Source of the DNA: Rhodovulum strictum
GTDB taxonomy: Bacteria > Pseudomonadota > Alphaproteobacteria > Rhodobacterales > Rhodobacteraceae
Reading direction: 5' to 3'
Assembly (NCBI RefSeq): GCF_009649175.1
Contig: NZ_WJPO01000006.1
Location: 1-64,000, forward strand
DNA length: 64,000 bases
Part shown: positions 57,271-64,000 of the stretch, piece by piece
Position numbering within the stretch: the stretch's first letter is position 1
Layout of the letters: every line of letters begins with the position of its first letter
Made by a program: the position numbers and the translations under genes
The notes under the pieces: model-generated
What the model saw: the letters and a program-made list of their open reading frames with translations, nothing else
The model's database searches: none
Told to the model about the DNA's origin: nothing

Positions 57271-58674
57271 TCAGCTTTCGTACCGCGTCCGGCCGCGCCG
57301 CTTGGCGTCGATCGGCAGGACCATGTGCATCGGCTGGTGGGCGCGCTGGGAGCAGGCCTGGCGCGGGCAGATCTGGCAGGCGATGCCGATCCGCGCCACA
57401 TTGCCCGCCTCGCGGTCCAGGTTGACGGCGCGGGCATAACCGATCCGGTGCGCGTCGCCCCGCTCGCAGCCCAGCGCCACCACCAGCCGACTGTCCGGAA
57501 GGTTGCGGCTGAAGACCGGGCGCGGGGTGGTGCGGCTGATCGTGAAGAACTGCGCGCCGTCGGGCATCTCGACCAGTTGCGGCAGCACCATGTCGGGCAT
57601 GCTGAAGGCGTTGTGTATGTTCCAGGCCGGGCATGACCCGCCCTTTTCGGCCAGCGCGAAGGGCGTGGCGTTGACCCGCTTCGTGACATTGCCCGCCCGG
57701 TCGATGCGCAACAGGAAGAACCCGATCCCCCGCGCCCCGTCACGTTGCAGCGTGGTCAGCCGGTGGCAGACCTGCTCGAAGCTCATGCCGAAGGCGGCGG
57801 CCAGCCGGTCGATGTCATAGGCCGATTGCTCGGCCAGATCGAGGAAGGGCCGATAGGGCATCAGCAGCGCCGCGGCGAAGTAATTCGCCAGTTCCACCCG
57901 GCAGCGCGCGCGGGCAGGTTCGGTCGCGATACCGCTTTCGCCAACCAGTGCGTCCAGCAAGTCGGGCAGTTCGACCAGCGCCAGAACATGGGCGATCTGG
58001 AAGACCCGGTTGGGATGGTCCAGCGCCTCGGACAGCAGCACGCAGCCCGCGCGGTCGTCGAACAGCCGCAGCGTGTCGGGCATCTCGTCCAGGCCGACCT
58101 GGCGCACGTCGATCTGGAACTTCATCCGCAGGTAGCGCTTGAGCAGCGCATACATGTCGTCGGGCGCCCCCACGATCTGGCGACGGATGTCCTCGGCGGC
58201 GGTTTCGAGCGCGTCGAAATGATTGGCGTTGTCGCGAAAGAAGTCGTGAATCGCCGTCTCGGGCGAGGCACTCAGGATCTCGCCCGCCGAATCGCCCAGC
58301 CGCGACAGCCGCTCGACCGCGCTGCGATGGCCGCGGTAAAGCTGAAGGAACAGGTCCACCAGCCGCGGCGCATGATCGACCGCGGCCCGCAATTCCGCCA
58401 GATCGGGGCGGTCGCGGTCGAAGGCCGGATCGGCCACCGCGCTGCGCAACTCGGCCAGCCGCGCGGCATCGCGGTCGCTGAGCAACTCGCGCATGTCCAC
58501 GCCATAGGCTTCGGTCAGGGCCATCAGCACCGGCACGGACAGCGCACGCTGGTTGTTCTCGAGCAGGTTCACATAGGCCGGGCTGACCTTCAGCCGCCGG
58601 GCCATCTCGGCCTGGGTGTGGCCGTGGTCGCGGCGAAGCTGCCGCAATTGCGATCCGATCAGGGCCTTCCGCAT
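57271..58674 (-). CDS. XRE-family regulator of the ScfR/RamB type
   Basis: A 467-residue regulator: N-terminal XRE helix-turn-helix (GHTQAEMARRLKVSPAYVNLLENN), a central IrrE-like/short-chain acyl regulator region (FDDRAGCVLLSEALDHPNR, VELANYFAAALLMPY), and a C-terminal cysteine cluster CQICPRQACSQRAHQ that could hold a metal. This type often controls propionate or acetate catabolism. The ATG before MRKALIGSQLR was used; an earlier one lacks support. Divergent from tctCBA, which it may regulate. Confidence 0.85.
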   Translation of the reverse strand: MRKALIGSQLRQLRRDHGHTQAEMARRLKVSPAYVNLLENNQRALSVPVLMALTEAYGVDMRELLSDRDAARLAELRSAVADPAFDRDRPDLAELRAAVDHAPRLVDLFLQLYRGHRSAVERLSRLGDSAGEILSASPETAIHDFFRDNANHFDALETAAEDIRRQIVGAPDDMYALLKRYLRMKFQIDVRQVGLDEMPDTLRLFDDRAGCVLLSEALDHPNRVFQIAHVLALVELPDLLDALVGESGIATEPARARCRVELANYFAAALLMPYRPFLDLAEQSAYDIDRLAAAFGMSFEQVCHRLTTLQRDGARGIGFFLLRIDRAGNVTKRVNATPFALAEKGGSCPAWNIHNAFSMPDMVLPQLVEMPDGAQFFTISRTTPRPVFSRNLPDSRLVVALGCERGDAHRIGYARAVNLDREAGNVARIGIACQICPRQACSQRAHQPMHMVLPIDAKRRGRTRYES

Positions 58675-58852
58675 ATTTACAACATTACAAGATGACACCT
58701 CTGTTACGTTCAGCTTTATCACAACAACCCTTTTCGGTGTGGAATTTTCCGCCCGCTCCGCGATTTTCAGGACCATGAGATGGCATCGGCCGAAGCGATC
58801 CAGGGAGGATCAGGCGCTGCGGACCGGGCCGTATCGATCAGGGAGGACAACA

Positions 58853-59830
58853 ATGACCAACATCTTCACGCGCCGCGGCGCGATGGCTCTCATGGCGTCG
58901 GCAGCAATCGCGGTTGGCAGCCCGGGACTGGCCGACGAGTGGAAACCGATCAAGCCCGTCGAAATGGTCATCATGGCCGGCCAGGGCGGCGGTGCGGACC
59001 GGCTGGCGCGGCTGTTCCAGACCATCATCCAGAAGGAAAAGCTGGCACAGATGCCGTTCCTGCCCGTGAACAAGGGCGGCGGATCGGGCGCCGAGGCGCT
59101 ACGCTATCTCAAGGACAAGCAGGGCGATGCCCATGTCATCATGGCGACGCTCAACAGCTATTACACCACCCCGATCCAGACCGAGATCGGCGTCAATATC
59201 GAGGAATTCACCCCACTGGCGCGGATGGCGGTGGATACCTTTGCGCTGTGGGTCAATGTCGACAGCGGCATCGAGACGATCGAGCAGTATGTCGAGGCGG
59301 CAAAGGCCGCGGGCGGGTCGTGGCGCATGGGCGGCACCGGCACCGGCCAGGAAGACAGCCTGGTGACGGCGCTGCTGGAACGCGAATTCGGCATCAGCCA
59401 CACCTATGTCCCGATGGGCGGCGGCGGCGAGGTGGCGACCGCGCTGGTCGGCGGCCATATCGACGCCACGGTCAACAACCCCTCCGAGGCGATGAGCTTC
59501 TGGCAGGCTGGCCGGGTGCGCCCCATCGCGCTCCTGACGGCCGAGCGGCTGGACAGCATGCCCGGCGTGCCCACCTTCGCCGAACTTGGCCATGACCTGG
59601 AATACTACATGCAGCGCAGCTTTGTCGCCCCGGGCGGGCTGACCGAGGCGCAACAGGCCTATTACGTCAACCTTCTGCAAAGCCTGCATGAATCCGAAGA
59701 GTGGCAGACCTATGCCCGCGATCAGGCGCTGTTGACCGACTTCCTCGCGGGGGACGAGCTTCAGGCCTATTTCCTGTCCGAACGCGAAAAGCACCGCGAA
59801 ATCCTGAAGGGTCTGGACACGCCGTCCTGA
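58853..59830 (+). CDS. tctC: Tripartite tricarboxylate transporter binding protein TctC
   Basis: Periplasmic receptor of the TctC/Bug family, 325 residues, with a signal peptide (RRGAMALMASAAIAVGSPGLA, residues about 7-27, cut before DEW). The mature domain has VMIMAGQGGGADRL-like opening (seen as EMVIMAGQGGGADRLARL), GTGTGQEDSLVTALL, and GHIDATVNNPSEAM. Ligand not determinable. ATG with GGGAGGAC upstream. First gene of tctCBA-ligase. Confidence 0.92.
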   Translation: MTNIFTRRGAMALMASAAIAVGSPGLADEWKPIKPVEMVIMAGQGGGADRLARLFQTIIQKEKLAQMPFLPVNKGGGSGAEALRYLKDKQGDAHVIMATLNSYYTTPIQTEIGVNIEEFTPLARMAVDTFALWVNVDSGIETIEQYVEAAKAAGGSWRMGGTGTGQEDSLVTALLEREFGISHTYVPMGGGGEVATALVGGHIDATVNNPSEAMSFWQAGRVRPIALLTAERLDSMPGVPTFAELGHDLEYYMQRSFVAPGGLTEAQQAYYVNLLQSLHESEEWQTYARDQALLTDFLAGDELQAYFLSEREKHREILKGLDTPS

Positions 59831-59909
59831 TCCTTTCGCAGACCTTCGCAGGCGGGCGGGCCCAAGGGTCCGCCCGTGTCGTCGAACGCGCAACCGGATG
59901 GGAGGAACC

Positions 59910-60401
59910 ATGCTCGCCGCGGACCGACTGATCGCCCTCGCGCTGATGGGGCTGTCGATTTACTTCATGTGGCATGCCAAGGCCCTGCCGATCGGCTGGG
60001 TTCCAAACGCGGGGCCCGGCGGCGGGGCGTTTCCGTTCTGGCTGTCGGCGATCATGCTGGCGGCCTCGACGCTGATCCTGTTGCGCAGTTTCGTCAGTCA
60101 CCCGCATGAGGGCGAGAAGTTCTTTCCCGATGCCGACGCGATCCCGCAGATCGCGGGCGTGGTGGGGCTGTTCGTTGCGACCATCGCGGTCATTCCCTTC
60201 ATCGGCACCTATCTGGCCTTGATGGCGTTCCTGTTCATCTACCTGAAATTCTTTGGCCATCACGGCTGGCTGCTGATCGGCATCCTGACGCTGGCCACCC
60301 CGGTCGTCGTGTTCTTCTTCTTCGAGGTGACGCTCAAGATCCTGCTGCCCAAGGGCTGGACCGAGCCGTTCTTCTTCCCGCTTTACGCGATGTTCTTCTG
60401 A
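59910..60401 (+). CDS. tctB: TctB small permease subunit
   Basis: Small membrane subunit of the tripartite tricarboxylate transporter, 163 residues with four hydrophobic helices (e.g. FWLSAIMLAASTLILLRSFV). ATG has GGGAGGAACC upstream; the upstream ATG four codons before lies within the ribosome binding site. 12 bp before tctA. Confidence 0.88.
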   Translation: MLAADRLIALALMGLSIYFMWHAKALPIGWVPNAGPGGGAFPFWLSAIMLAASTLILLRSFVSHPHEGEKFFPDADAIPQIAGVVGLFVATIAVIPFIGTYLALMAFLFIYLKFFGHHGWLLIGILTLATPVVVFFFFEVTLKILLPKGWTEPFFFPLYAMFF

Positions 60402-60413
60402 GGAGGGCCGATC

Positions 60414-61931
60414 ATGGAAGTTCTTGGCCTTCTTGCCGACGGTTTCGCGACCTCGCTGACACCGCTGAATATCCTGATCGTCATCCTTGGCGTGACCGCG
60501 GGCCTGTTCATCGGCGCGATGCCGGGGCTGGGGTCGGTCAACGGGGTGGCGCTGGTGCTGCCGCTGACCTTCATCGTGCCGCCGACCTCGGCGATCATCC
60601 TGCTGGCGGCAATCTATTACGGCGCGATGTATGGCGGCGCGGTCAGTTCGATCCTGCTGGGCATACCCGGCGCCTCGACCGCGGTGGCCACCACCTTCGA
60701 CGGCAGGCCCATGGCGTTGCAGGGCAAGGCGGGGCTGGCGCTGATCGCGGCAGCGGTGGCGTCCTTCGTGGGCGGCACGATCTCGGTCCTGCTGTTCACT
60801 GCCTTTGCCGCACCGCTGGCCGAACTTGCGCTGAAATTCGGCCCGGCCGAGGAATTCGCGCTGGTGCTGCTGGCCTTCACGACCTTTGTCGGGTTGGGGG
60901 GCGATGACACGCTCAAGACCATCGTGATGATCTGTCTCGGGCTGGTGCTGTCCACCGTGGGGCTCGACATGATCTCGGGCCAGCCGCGGCTGGTATTCGG
61001 CGACATCCCGGGGTTCTATGCGGGCATCAGCTTTCTGGTGCTGGCCATCGGCGTCTATGGCGTGGGCGAGGTGCTTTACACCATCGAGACCGCGCGCACC
61101 TCGCCCGCCGTCTCGACCGCGCGGCTGCGCATGCGCGATCTGGTCGAGGGCATCCGCGAGATGAACAAGATGTGGAAGACCATGAGCTTCGGCTCGGTGC
61201 TGGGCTTCTTCGTCGGCATGCTGCCGGCGGCAGGTGCAACGCCTGCCTCGCTGATGAGCTATGGTCTGGCCCGGACCTTCTCGAAGAAGCCCGAGACCTT
61301 CGGCAAGGGCAATATCGAGGGCGTGGCCGCCCCCGAAACCGCCAACAACGCCGCCTCGACCGGCTCGCTGCTGCCGATGCTGACGCTGGGCATCCCCGGT
61401 TCGCCCACCACCGCGCTGCTGCTGGGCGGCATGGTGATGTGGGGGCTGATGCCCGGGCCGATGCTGTTCATCGAGCAGAAGGATTTCGTCTGGGGCCTGA
61501 TCAGCTCGCTCTACACCGCCAATCTGGCCGCCGTGCTCATTAACATCGCGCTGATCCCGCTGTTCGTCTGGGCGCTGCGGATGCCGTTCTCGGTGCTCTG
61601 CGCGATGGTGCTGGTGCTCTGCATCCTGGGCGGCTTTGCCCCCAGCCAGAAGCTGCATGACGTGTGGCTGATCGCGGGCTTCGGGGTGGCGGGCTATCTG
61701 CTGCGCAAGGCCGATTATCCGCTGGCGCCGCTGGTTCTGGCGCTTGTGCTGGGCCCGCTGATGGAGAAAAGCTTCCGCCAGGCGCTGATCAGCACCCAGG
61801 GCGATCCGATGATCTTCTTCTCGCGGCCGCTTTCGGCAACCTTCATGGTGCTGGCGGCCATCTTCTTCGCGCTGCCGCTCCTGAAGATGCTGCGCCAGCG
61901 CCTGAGCAAACGTCCCGCCCCGGCCGAATGA
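60414..61931 (+). CDS. tctA: TctA large permease subunit
   Basis: Large permease subunit, 505 residues with about 12 helices. Family motifs: GAMPGLGSVNGVALVLPL near residue 38, YGAMYGGAVSSILLGIPG, VAAPETANNAASTGSLLPM and TLGIPGSPTTALLLGG. Ion-driven uptake of carboxylates delivered by TctC. Complete. Confidence 0.95.
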   Translation: MEVLGLLADGFATSLTPLNILIVILGVTAGLFIGAMPGLGSVNGVALVLPLTFIVPPTSAIILLAAIYYGAMYGGAVSSILLGIPGASTAVATTFDGRPMALQGKAGLALIAAAVASFVGGTISVLLFTAFAAPLAELALKFGPAEEFALVLLAFTTFVGLGGDDTLKTIVMICLGLVLSTVGLDMISGQPRLVFGDIPGFYAGISFLVLAIGVYGVGEVLYTIETARTSPAVSTARLRMRDLVEGIREMNKMWKTMSFGSVLGFFVGMLPAAGATPASLMSYGLARTFSKKPETFGKGNIEGVAAPETANNAASTGSLLPMLTLGIPGSPTTALLLGGMVMWGLMPGPMLFIEQKDFVWGLISSLYTANLAAVLINIALIPLFVWALRMPFSVLCAMVLVLCILGGFAPSQKLHDVWLIAGFGVAGYLLRKADYPLAPLVLALVLGPLMEKSFRQALISTQGDPMIFFSRPLSATFMVLAAIFFALPLLKMLRQRLSKRPAPAE

Positions 61932-61981
61932 CCGGAAGGCTGCGCAGGGACAGGACACGGACCCAAGGAAAGGATTACGAG

Positions 61982-63514
61982 GTGACGACCATCAAGGCAT
62001 TCCTTCAGGGACATGACGACACGAGCCCCGCCATCGGGGCGCCCGGCCGCGACTGGCTGAGCTATGGCGGGCTGCGCGCGCTGGGCGAGCGGGTCGCAGA
62101 CCATCTGCACGCCGCGGGCGTGGGCCGCGGCGACCGGGTGGCCATCGTCCTGCCGAACGGGCCGGAAATGGCCACGGCCTTCGTGACGATCGCCCAGACC
62201 GCCACCACCGCGCCCCTGAACCCCGCCTATCGCGAGGATGAATATGCCTTTTACCTCGAGGATCTGAAGGCCAAGGCCATCGTTCTGGCCGAAGGCTATG
62301 ACGGCCCCGCGCTGGCGGCCGCCAACCGCTTCGGGCTGACGGTGCTGCGCCTGCGCGTCGATCCGGCCGCGCCTGCGGGGGAATTCGACCTTGTGGCCGA
62401 AGGCGACGGCGGGGCCTGCGACAAGGGGGAACCGCAGTCCGGCGATGTCGCGCTGATCCTGCACACTTCGGGCACCACCTCGCGGCCCAAGATCGTGCCG
62501 CTGCTGCAATCGAATGTCGCCGCCTCGGCCGCGAATATCCGCGCCTCGCTGGACCTGACGCCTGCGGATCGCTGCCTGAACGTGATGCCGCTCTTTCATA
62601 TCCACGGGCTTCTGGCCGCGGTCAGCGCGTCGCTTTCGGCGGGCGCCTCGATCTGGTGCGCGCCGGGCTTCGACGCGCTGAAATTCTTCGGCTGGCTCAA
62701 GGACGCGGATCCGACCTGGTATACCGCGGTACCGACCATGCATCAGGCGATCCTGTCGCGCGCCAGCCGCAACCGCGACGTGATCGACGCCGCGCGGCTG
62801 CGCTTCCTGCGCTCCTCCTCGGCCTCGCTGCCTGCGCAGGTGATGATGGAACTGGCAGAGACCTTCGGCGCGCCGGTGATCGAGGGCTATGGCATGACCG
62901 AAGCCACCCACCAGATGTGTTCCAACCCGCTGCCGCCGCGCGCGCAGAAACCGGGCTCGGTCGGGGTCGAGGCGGGGCCGATGGTGCGCATCGCCCACGA
63001 GATCGAGGACCGGCTGGTTGACGGCACGGGCGAGGTGGTGATCTCGGGGCCCAACGTGACCCCGGGCTATGAGGGCAACCCCGAGGCAAACGCGAAAAGC
63101 TTCTTCGAGGCGGAAGGCCAGCGCTGGTTCCGCACCGGCGATCAGGGCGCGTTCGACGAGGACGGCTATCTGCACCTCACCGGGCGGCTGAAGGAGATCA
63201 TCAATCGCGGCGGCGAAAAGGTCAGCCCGCTGGAGGTGGATGGCGTGCTGATGGAGCATCCCGCGATCGCGCAATGCGTGACCTTCGCCCTGCCCCATCC
63301 CAAGCTTGGCGAGGAAGTCGCGGCCGCCGTGGTGCTGCGCGAGGGCGCGAGTGCCACCGAGCGCGAGATCCGCGAATTCGCCGCCGCGCGCATGGCCGAT
63401 TTCAAGGTGCCGCGCAAGGTGGTCATCCTTGACGAGATCCCGAAAGGCGCGACCGGCAAGCTGCAACGCATCGGCCTGGCCGAGAAGCTGGGACTGGCGG
63501 AAAGCGCGGCCTGA
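61982..63514 (+). CDS. AMP-forming acyl-CoA ligase, oxalate-CoA-ligase-like
   Basis: Adenylating ligase of 510 residues. It has HTSGTTSRPKIVPLLQSNVA near residue 158, which resembles oxalyl-CoA synthetases (PCS60/AAE3 group) in the SGTTSRPK form, GYGMTEATHQM, RTGDQGAFDEDGYL, and the C-terminal lysine in PKGATGKLQRI. GTG start at 61982 with AAGGAAAGG upstream, since no ATG fits. Linked to tctCBA, so the imported acid is plausibly its substrate; oxalate is inference only. Confidence 0.85.
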   Translation: MTTIKAFLQGHDDTSPAIGAPGRDWLSYGGLRALGERVADHLHAAGVGRGDRVAIVLPNGPEMATAFVTIAQTATTAPLNPAYREDEYAFYLEDLKAKAIVLAEGYDGPALAAANRFGLTVLRLRVDPAAPAGEFDLVAEGDGGACDKGEPQSGDVALILHTSGTTSRPKIVPLLQSNVAASAANIRASLDLTPADRCLNVMPLFHIHGLLAAVSASLSAGASIWCAPGFDALKFFGWLKDADPTWYTAVPTMHQAILSRASRNRDVIDAARLRFLRSSSASLPAQVMMELAETFGAPVIEGYGMTEATHQMCSNPLPPRAQKPGSVGVEAGPMVRIAHEIEDRLVDGTGEVVISGPNVTPGYEGNPEANAKSFFEAEGQRWFRTGDQGAFDEDGYLHLTGRLKEIINRGGEKVSPLEVDGVLMEHPAIAQCVTFALPHPKLGEEVAAAVVLREGASATEREIREFAAARMADFKVPRKVVILDEIPKGATGKLQRIGLAEKLGLAESAA

Positions 63515-63519
63515 AAGGG

Positions 63520-63573
63520 AGCCCGGCCCCTGGCCGGGCTGCCTCCGGCGGGGATATTTGGGGCCAGAAGAAG
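63520..63573 (+). repeat. 3'-end repeat copy 4 with hairpin
   Basis: Directly after the ligase stop: a perfect 9-bp-stem hairpin AGCCCGGCC-CCT-GGCCGGGCT (63520-63540), then the 33-nt element 63541-63573 identical to copies 1 and 3. Confidence 0.85.
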
Positions 63574-63617
63574 ACAGGGCGGCGGGCGCGGGTCCGCGGC
63601 AAGACGAGGGATTGTGC

Positions 63618-64000
63618 ATGAAGATCTGTGTGTTCGGTGCGGGGGCCATCGGCGGCTATATGGGGGCAAAGCTTGCGCAGGCGGGCGCCGAGGTCAGCCT
63701 GGTGGCGCGCGGCCCGCATCTGGCGGCGATGAAGGACCGGGGCCTGCGGCTGATCGAGGAAGAAACCGGGACGGATGTGACCGTGCCGGTCACTGCCTCG
63801 GACAATGCGGCCGATCTGGGGGTGCAGGACTATGTCGTGGTCACGCTCAAGGCCCATTCGGTGCCGCCGGTGGTGGACCGGATGACGCCCCTGATCGGTG
63901 AACACACGACCATCGTTTCCGGCGTCAACGGGGTGCCGTGGTGGTATTTCCACAAGATCGGCGGCCCGCTGGAAGGCACGCGGCTGGCCTCGGTCGATCC
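63618..64000 (+). CDS. Ketopantoate-reductase-like dehydrogenase, partial
   Basis: The first 127 residues of a 2-dehydropantoate 2-reductase (ApbA/PanE) family protein, cut by the window edge. N-terminal NADP loop KICVFGAGAIGGYMGAKLA, then VTLKAHSVPPVV and VSGVNGVPWWYFHKIGG. Members in catabolic operons often act on other 2-keto acids, so pantothenate synthesis is not assured. ATG start with GACGAGGG upstream. Confidence 0.85.
   Translation, partial: MKICVFGAGAIGGYMGAKLAQAGAEVSLVARGPHLAAMKDRGLRLIEEETGTDVTVPVTASDNAADLGVQDYVVVTLKAHSVPPVVDRMTPLIGEHTTIVSGVNGVPWWYFHKIGGPLEGTRLASVD

Noticed and set aside
1-64000. CRISPR arrays, tRNA or rRNA genes
   Set aside because: No regularly spaced direct repeats and no tRNA-like GGTTCGA loops with acceptor stems were seen on either strand.

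Overview
The window looks like a chromosomal segment of an alphaproteobacterium of the Rhodobacteraceae type. The evidence is high GC with strong G/C third positions, a cobST cobaltochelatase pair, a DUF484-xerC pair, a TRAP-TAXI fused permease with its UspA partner, a tad (Flp pilus) locus, and a short 3'-end repeat near GCCTCCGGCGGGG...GGCCAGAAGAAG. No rRNA, tRNA, CRISPR array, IS element or phage gene was seen. The family assignment is inference from gene content.

Layout. 1-3.0 kb: cobS-cobT on the minus strand. 3.0-3.7 kb: non-coding, with a strong terminator behind a possible small RNA. 3.7-5.1 kb: FAD-linked D-lactate/glycolate-type dehydrogenase. 5.1-22.6 kb: an anaerobic benzoate degradation cluster. 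22.7-31.9 kb: housekeeping and scattered metabolism (priA, transaldolase-like gene, DUF484, xerC, carnitine-dehydrogenase-like fusion, aldo/keto reductase, metG). 32.2-37.2 kb: rpiR-TAXI-TRAP-usp operon, with a divergent class III aminotransferase and an SLC13 permease beyond it. 40.6-50.7 kb: tad locus (tadZ, tadA, tadB, tadC, two TPR lipoproteins, prepilin peptidase) plus a membrane protein and an AAA ATPase. 51.2-53.9 kb: a large chemoreceptor. 54.2-57.0 kb: a decaying patch (glycosyltransferase remnant, a gene with an in-frame amber). 57.3-64 kb: ScfR-type regulator, tripartite tricarboxylate transporter tctCBA, oxalate-CoA-ligase-like enzyme, and a ketopantoate-reductase-like gene cut by the right edge.

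The benzoate cluster is the main feature. Benzoate-CoA ligase makes benzoyl-CoA. The class I ATP-dependent benzoyl-CoA reductase BcrCBAD dearomatises it. Dch, Had and Oah (Thauera-type ring opening) lead to 3-hydroxypimeloyl-CoA. A short-chain dehydrogenase and a thiolase plausibly convert this to glutaryl-CoA and acetyl-CoA, and glutaryl-CoA dehydrogenase gives crotonyl-CoA. The same block encodes a Pat-type protein acetyltransferase that has lost the phospho-histidine of its synthetase half, next to a ligase with the C-terminal lysine motif that Pat enzymes modify, and two tandem GNAT proteins. No ferredoxin or 2-oxoacid:ferredoxin oxidoreductase is present to supply the reductase.

The three intergenic regions that control this cluster share an AT-rich element (GTACC preceded by an [A/G]G[A/T]AT core and followed by TACC-type octamers) placed on candidate promoters. 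I read it as a common operator for an unlinked regulator, since the only regulator inside the block is a LysR protein that probably serves gcdH.

Two regions show erosion. The tad locus lacks flp, rcpC/rcpA and an intact cpaD, its tadZ has a frameshift, and the sequence just upstream resembles a cpaD 3' remnant. Around 55 kb a glycosyltransferase is truncated and frameshifted, and its neighbour carries a premature amber 24 codons before a second stop. These could be real decay or, for single shifts, sequence errors.
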